Of a DNA stretch of 9,194 nt, positions 5,856 to 9,194 are shown piece after piece (the first letter of the stretch is position 1; the number at the start of each line of letters is the position of its first letter). The DNA is from a bacterium. GTDB lineage: Archaea > Thermoproteota > Nitrososphaeria > Nitrososphaerales > CADDZS01. The notes under the pieces were generated by a model. That model was given only the letters and a program-made list of their open reading frames with translations. It ran no database searches and was not told where the DNA came from. The stretch spans positions 1 to 9,194 of the forward strand of contig DAIDAB010000065.1 in assembly GCA_027310845.1 (NCBI GenBank). Direction: 5' to 3'. Both the position numbers and the translations under genes were made by a program.

Positions 5856-5901
5856 GGTCAGAGGATAACCTAAGGGATCGAGAGCCCTCGGTCAGAGTAT
5901 A
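5856..5901. repeat. Short direct repeat in the convergent spacer
   Basis: GGTCAGAGGATA at 5856-5867 recurs as GGTCAGAGTATA at 5890-5901, 11 of 12 bases identical and 34 bases apart. It lies in the 137-base spacer between two convergent genes. It could be a remnant or chance. A weak hairpin, ATTTC, five bases, GAAAT (5919-5933), covers the end of the GNAT gene. Confidence 0.3.
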
Positions 5902-5932
5902 GTTCCAGTTATGCGAATATTTCATTTGGAAA

Positions 5933-6385
5933 TCAAATCTTACGTTCGTAGAACAAACTCACCCCATTAATTTCATACTCGCCGAAACGCTCCGTTGGCC
6001 GAAAACCAGCACTTTCGTAGAGTTTCCGCGCATCTACCTGCAATTTACCAGTTTCAAGCTTCACAGAGGTCAAGCCGAGCTCGCTTGCAATGGCGCAAAG
6101 GTGTTCAAGTATCTTTTGTCCTAGCCCTCTACCACGGTAATTTGGTCTTACATACATTCTCTTTATCTCTCCATAGCCTTCCATGATTCTCAGAGCACCA
6201 CATCCCGCTGCCTTGCTATCGATTCGCGCGATGACGAATGTGACGTTTGATTTTAGAAGGTCTTCCACTCCCAGAATATAGTTGTTTTCTGGTGGGTAGA
6301 GCGAATTGAGGTACTCGTCAAGCTCAGATATTAGCTGTCTCGATTCAGGGTTATCGGAACGTTCTTGCGCTATAGTGAAATTCAT
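5933..6385 (-). CDS. GNAT-family N-acetyltransferase
   Basis: GNAT enzymes move an acetyl group from acetyl-CoA to an amine on a protein, antibiotic or small molecule. The 150-residue product shows the full fold. NVTFVIARIDSKAAGCGALRI (47-67) gives the central strands and turn. The acetyl-CoA loop is MYVRPNYRGRGLGQKILEHL (77-96), with R84-x-x-G87-x-G89. A helix follows with LGLTSVKLETG (103-113), and ARKLYESAGFRPTERFGEY (119-137) carries the motif B helix with Y123. The N-terminus (SELDEYLNSLYPPENNY, 20-36) resembles the YsnE-like subgroup common in bacteria, so lateral origin is likely. The substrate is not predictable. ATG 6385 has only a weak upstream GGGAAG. A TATA-like element and an inverted repeat lie 45-65 bases upstream. 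The gene is convergent with the 91-aa protein gene and has no same-strand neighbour, so it stands alone. Confidence 0.9.
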   Translation of the reverse strand: MNFTIAQERSDNPESRQLISELDEYLNSLYPPENNYILGVEDLLKSNVTFVIARIDSKAAGCGALRIMEGYGEIKRMYVRPNYRGRGLGQKILEHLCAIASELGLTSVKLETGKLQVDARKLYESAGFRPTERFGEYEINGVSLFYERKI

Positions 6386-6424
6386 TTAGCTTCCCTTTTA
6401 CCCAACTATCATTGTCCCGGAAAG

Positions 6425-6449
6425 TTGCATTTTATCAAGATTAATGCAA
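6425..6449. promoter_or_regulatory. Inverted repeat over the GNAT promoter
   Basis: TTGCATT (6425-6431), 11 bases, AATGCAA (6443-6449) is a perfect seven-base-arm inverted repeat. It overlaps a minus-strand TATA-like GATAAAAT (6436-6429), which would start transcription near 6407, about 21 bases before the GNAT ATG. Half-sites 18 bases apart suit a dimeric repressor blocking TBP, so this is a candidate operator. The regulator is not in the window. Confidence 0.4.
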
Positions 6450-6523
6450 AAGAGGATATCACTAACACTTTAGCTAACCATAACATGCTCTTTTCGAAGT
6501 CTGAACCATAAATTTAGGCTTAG

Positions 6524-6535
6524 TTTTGCGCAAAA
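6524..6535. repeat. Perfect 12-base palindrome
   Basis: TTTTGCGCAAAA is fully self-complementary and lies in the long divergent spacer, about 140 bases from the GNAT start and 425 from the permease. It could be an operator, but nothing else marks it. Confidence 0.25.
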
Positions 6536-6959
6536 ATCGTCTGAAGTTTCAGCTTTAATGCGTGGATAAGTACTGGCATCCGCACCAGAGGATAAGATCA
6601 TCCTAGCTATTGCTTTGAAAAATAATTGTCCAAAATGTTCTGGGTAATTCTAGATGATTTTGCATTGGTCGGAATTTCAAATAGACTCTCTTTCAGTATT
6701 TTAGCACAGACTTATCCGTGAAAAGAAACGGCTCTTGCCGGTCAACTTCTTGAACGGCTAACACTTGATTATCTTTGGCACTTCAAACAGGAATGAAATT
6801 TGTAAGTTACACACTTAATGGACGCTCGGTGCATACGCATCGTCCCCTTTCCATAAATAATCTTGTGGCCGGAAGCAACCGCACTTCAAAAGAGTACTGG
6901 AAGCTACCATGATTGATACTGCTGTAAGTATGTGTGTAGTTGGTTGGTAAAATAAAAAA

Positions 6960-8234
6960 ATGTCCTCGATGAGCATGGCTTTCAGAAGCCTTCGACGAAG
7001 GAAGATGCGAACTGTCTTGACAGTTTCCGGCATCGTTGTCGGAGTTGGAATGATTCTGGTGTTGCTCTCGCTTGCAGCCGGAACCTCGGTAAGAACAACC
7101 GGTTTGCTAAGAAATCTCACGGGTGCAGAGATCACAGTGGTGAATTCCACAAGGCCCTCATTCGGGGGTGGCGGCGGATTCGGGGGAGGCTCCGGTTTCG
7201 GAGGTGGAAGAGGTGGTGGCGCCTTAGGTTTTCAGTTGTTATTTGGGACTGGAGATCCGATTGGCCAGTCCATCGCTAATACGATAGGCAACATGAGCGG
7301 AGTGTATGGAACTTCGCCGCAGCTTACGATAACCGGTTATGTTAACAATAGCACAGCTTTTTTTTACGGTGTTGATCCTAATACTTACTCAAGTGTCACA
7401 AATGGGATAAACATTGTCAACGGTTCGATGCTCTCTTCTTCCTCGGAATCCAATCAGATTGTTCTGGAAAGCACATTTGCAGCGAACCTCAACATATCAG
7501 TTGGATCAGTGGTCACTGCCGGGCCTTATGCCAATTCAACAGAACTAGCAAACTATACTGTCGTCGGGATGTATTCGAGCGGAACCAATTTCGGACCTCA
7601 AACTAGGTCTGCCTACATTCTTCTCTCAAATGCGCAGAGCATTAGCAATCAAACTGGTAAAGTGACGGAGATCTATGTCAAAGCAAATAACCCAACTGAT
7701 GTTAGCCAGATCACATCGAGCATTGATTCCTCAGTTTCTGGGGTTACCGCGATTTCCTCCTCAAACATAGCGAATCCAGCTTCGACTCTGTCCAACTCAC
7801 TGACTACATTCTTTGTTGTCATCGGCCTCGTGGCGCTGCTCGCGGGAGCCTTTGGCGTTATCAATACGATGATGATGTCAATAAGTGAAAGGACGCGTGA
7901 AATAGGTACGCTAAAGGCTATTGGAGCAAGGAGTTCGCAGGTGGTGAAGATCTTCCTGAGCGAGGCGTTGCTCATTGGTTTGATAGGGGCGGCTGTGGGA
8001 GTCTTCGTCGGCATTCTTGCATCATTCGCACTTCCATTGTTCACTGGCTCTGTTTCGGCGAGCAATTTCGGTGGCGCTGGTACGCTATTCAGCGGAGGAA
8101 TATCACCCTCTCTTACGCTTTCCAACATACTACTGAGTCTCGCCTTGGGAACTCTGGTCGGAGTTTTGGCAGGACTGTATCCAGCATGGCGAGCATCCAG
8201 AATGAATCCTGTGGAGGCGCTCCGACATGTCTGA
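6960..8234 (+). CDS. MacB/FtsX-type ABC transporter permease
   Basis: This 424-residue membrane protein has the MacB-type layout. An N-terminal SLRRRKMRTVLTVSGIVVG (10-28) leads into TM1 (about 17-42). A large extracytoplasmic domain follows (about 43-280). The FtsX core comes last, with TM2 at 282-305, the coupling stretch SERTREIGTLKAIGARSSQV (309-328), TM3 around 332-360 and TM4 around 388-410, ending in YPAWRASRMNPVEALRHV. Such permeases do not pass substrate through the membrane but transmit ATPase motion to the outer domain, serving efflux, lipoprotein or envelope tasks. The outer domain carries an unusual Gly-rich run (69-88) and many N-x-S/T sites, suggesting glycosylation. The start is open: ATG 6960, 6969 or 6975. 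The last (MAFRSLRRRK) fits a leaderless transcript from the AT-rich run ending at 6959. The ATPase gene overlaps its end by eight bases, so the two form one operon. Confidence 0.92.
   Translation: MSSMSMAFRSLRRRKMRTVLTVSGIVVGVGMILVLLSLAAGTSVRTTGLLRNLTGAEITVVNSTRPSFGGGGGFGGGSGFGGGRGGGALGFQLLFGTGDPIGQSIANTIGNMSGVYGTSPQLTITGYVNNSTAFFYGVDPNTYSSVTNGINIVNGSMLSSSSESNQIVLESTFAANLNISVGSVVTAGPYANSTELANYTVVGMYSSGTNFGPQTRSAYILLSNAQSISNQTGKVTEIYVKANNPTDVSQITSSIDSSVSGVTAISSSNIANPASTLSNSLTTFFVVIGLVALLAGAFGVINTMMMSISERTREIGTLKAIGARSSQVVKIFLSEALLIGLIGAAVGVFVGILASFALPLFTGSVSASNFGGAGTLFSGGISPSLTLSNILLSLALGTLVGVLAGLYPAWRASRMNPVEALRHV
8213..8217 (+). promoter_or_regulatory. Shine-Dalgarno inside the permease gene for the ATPase
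   Basis: GGAGG lies nine bases ahead of ATG 8227, inside the last codons of the permease. It favours ATG 8227 over the in-frame ATG 8236, which would be 18 bases away, and suggests reinitiation coupled to permease translation. Confidence 0.55.
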
Positions 8235-8982
8235 GATGGCATTAGTGCAGACGATCAAAGTCGAAAAGAGGTACAAGCGGGGGAAGATTCCCGTACCAGC
8301 CGTGAACGGAATTGATTTGCGTATTAAGAAAGGGGAACTCGTTGGAATAGTGGGTCCCTCTGGCTCGGGAAAGTCCACGCTCCTGAATTTGATCGGCGGA
8401 CTCGATAGGCCAAACAATGGAAAGGTGATTGTCGACGGCACCGATCTCAGTCAGCTCAACGACAACCAGTTAGCTGATTATAGACTAAGGAAGATAGGCT
8501 TTGTGTTCCAGTTCTACAACCTCATTTCAACACTCACCGCACTCGAAAATGTGGAGCTTCCGATGAACCTTGCTAGGGCGCCAAAGTCCGAACAGGAGGA
8601 AAGAGCTTTGAAGCTTCTGGAAACTGTGGGGCTGCAGGAGAGGGTCGATCACATGCCAGATCAGATGAGCGGAGGTGAACAGCAGCGAGTCGCAGTAGCG
8701 AGGGCCCTTGCAAACAACCCTCCGGTCATATTGGCTGATGAGCCTACAGGTGATCTAGATTCAAAGTCCGCAAAATCACTGATGGATTTAATCAAAACAC
8801 TGCGGAATGAAAAACAGGTAACTTTTGTCCTAGTCACGCATGATCCAATAGTAGTGGCCGAATGTGACAGAGCATACGCCATAAGAGACGGAAAGATAAC
8901 ACATGAATTATCCGGAGAGGAGCTTGAGGATGCAAAGCTTTCAGACAAGTACGACAGAGCAGCAATGGATGGGATATACTGA
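8227..8982 (+). CDS. ABC transporter ATP-binding protein (LolD/MacB type)
   Basis: This 251-residue ATPase powers the permease encoded just before it. All motifs are intact: Walker A GPSGSGKST (43-51), Q-loop FVFQFYNL (92-99, Q95), signature MSGGEQQRVA (147-156), Walker B VILADEP (167-173, E172), D-loop GDLDS (175-179) and switch H205 in VLVTHD. The 'FVFQFYNLISTLTALENVELPM' style and 'ADEPTGDLDS' are typical of the LolD/MacB/FtsE group that pairs with FtsX-type permeases. The 251-residue length includes a short acidic tail (228-251) with no recognised domain. It starts at ATG 8227, overlapping the permease stop by eight bases, with GGAGG at nine bases. No periplasmic adaptor (MacA-type) is seen, as expected outside Gram-negative bacteria. 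Partnership with the permease is very likely, and the substrate is unknown. Confidence 0.95.
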   Translation: MSEMALVQTIKVEKRYKRGKIPVPAVNGIDLRIKKGELVGIVGPSGSGKSTLLNLIGGLDRPNNGKVIVDGTDLSQLNDNQLADYRLRKIGFVFQFYNLISTLTALENVELPMNLARAPKSEQEERALKLLETVGLQERVDHMPDQMSGGEQQRVAVARALANNPPVILADEPTGDLDSKSAKSLMDLIKTLRNEKQVTFVLVTHDPIVVAECDRAYAIRDGKITHELSGEELEDAKLSDKYDRAAMDGIY

Positions 8983-9103
8983 CAATATGGGCCAGCCCGC
9001 CGAGTTCTCTCTATTAATCTTGGATAGATTAGGGAATCTTTGTTGTGATAGAAAGAGGATGTCTGCCAATCCTTGGCTTTGATACGGAGGTGCCAGTGAT
9101 TAA
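8983..9103. other. Spacer with an inverted repeat after the ATPase
   Basis: Within these 121 bases TAATCT (9015-9020), five bases, AGATTA (9026-9031) can form a six-pair hairpin. No strong T-run follows, so it may be a weak terminator, an operon-internal stem or chance. The strong Shine-Dalgarno at 9086-9092 belongs to the next gene. Confidence 0.3.
9086..9092 (+). promoter_or_regulatory. Strong Shine-Dalgarno deciding a TTG start
   Basis: GGAGGTG lies 11 bases ahead of TTG 9104. The same spacing precedes the TTG gene at 4555. An intervening GTG at 9096 opens a frame that stops after eight codons, so TTG 9104 is preferred. Confidence 0.6.
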
Positions 9104-9194
9104 TTGGCAAGAAAAATACTGATTATTTCGTTGATCTTCATAATCGCAGGCCTCGTACTCGTCATGTATTCCGATCCTATCTTTAGAACAATCT
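9104..9194 (+). CDS. Start of a membrane protein, cut by the window end
   Basis: From TTG 9104 the frame stays open to the window edge and gives about 30 residues: a basic MARK start, one hydrophobic segment of about 17 residues (ILIISLIFIIAGLVLVM, 5-21), then YSDPIFRTI. This is a signal-anchor or first membrane helix with the following region probably outside the cell. It follows the ABC ATPase by 121 bases on the same strand and has its own strong Shine-Dalgarno, so it may be a later gene of the transporter operon. The family cannot be named from 30 residues. Confidence 0.55.
   Translation, partial: MARKILIISLIFIIAGLVLVMYSDPIFRTI

Larger units (their letters stand above)
6386..6959. other. 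574-base spacer between GNAT and permease genes
   Basis: No convincing gene is visible. It separates divergent genes and so should hold both promoters. Near the GNAT end lie its likely TATA box and an inverted repeat. A perfect 12-base palindrome, TTTTGCGCAAAA, is at 6524-6535. The middle (6540-6780) is AT-rich with stops in all frames. A 39-codon frame at 6793-6912 begins MKFVSYTLNGRSV, faintly like the start of fumarylacetoacetate-hydrolase-fold proteins, but breaks off and is probably chance or a remnant. An AT-rich run, GTAAAATAAAAA (6947-6958), just before the permease may be its TATA box. Confidence 0.45.

Noticed and set aside
5711..5902. 63-codon plus-strand frame overlapping the end of the 91-aa gene
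   Set aside because: It runs in a different phase within that gene and its tail has no family resemblance. A frameshifted extension was considered, but nothing supports it.
6793..6912. 39-codon frame beginning MKFVSYTLNGRSV
   Set aside because: The resemblance to FAH-fold N-termini covers only about a dozen residues and stops abruptly, so it is too weak to call a gene or remnant.
7673..8242. 189-codon minus-strand frame opposite the permease
   Set aside because: It is the antisense shadow of a clearly coding FtsX core and has no family motif.

Overview
The window looks like a piece of an archaeal chromosome, most likely from the Nitrososphaeria/Thaumarchaeota or a neighbouring lineage. The basis is mixed. 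Several genes start at TTG or GTG. Upstream regions carry TATA-like boxes rather than bacterial -35/-10 pairs. The SRPBCC protein at 2440-2877 and the DUF1059 miniprotein at 5164-5343 resemble types I associate with soil Thaumarchaeota. A GNAT enzyme and a HELLE-type protein look like families shared with soil bacteria. No rRNA, tRNA, CRISPR array or insertion sequence was found. The lineage is an inference that a single-marker search could overturn.

Layout. (1) 123-2222 is a compact plus-strand cluster: a CitE-like acyl-CoA lyase, a small FMN-binding split-barrel (PNPOx-like) protein, and the flavin prenyltransferase UbiX, whose GTG start shares a base with the preceding stop codon. A GC-rich hairpin followed by a T-run lies at 2310-2329. 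(2) 2440-2877 is a single SRPBCC/START-like gene. (3) 2878-3785 is gene-poor and holds a minus-strand fragment matching only the N-terminus of DUF885 proteins, apparently a decayed gene. (4) 3786-4938 holds a HELLE-motif metallopeptidase-like protein and a short membrane-anchored Ser/Thr-rich protein with a strong Shine-Dalgarno and TTG start. (5) 5164-5343 is a DUF1059 protein of 59 aa, and 5520-5795 is an unrecognised 91-aa protein with a CxxC...CxH pattern. (6) 5933-6385 on the minus strand is a GNAT acetyltransferase, with an inverted repeat over its likely TATA box. (7) 6386-6959 is noncoding as far as I can tell. (8) 6960-8982 is a MacB/FtsX-type permease overlapping its ATPase, followed by the start of a membrane protein cut by the window edge at 9104.

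How the genes fit together. UbiX makes prenylated FMN for UbiD-family decarboxylases, which in many archaea include an enzyme of a modified mevalonate route. A flavoprotein translated just before it could help supply reduced flavin, but that is only a hypothesis. The permease and ATPase form an efflux or envelope-type ABC transporter, and the partial membrane gene behind them may belong to the same operon. The middle of the window is a mosaic of small single genes, remnants and spacers, as expected of an accessory region. I see no clear-cut new multi-gene system. The best candidates for novelty are the split-barrel/UbiX pair, the HELLE protein with its small surface partner, and the 91-aa Cys/His protein.
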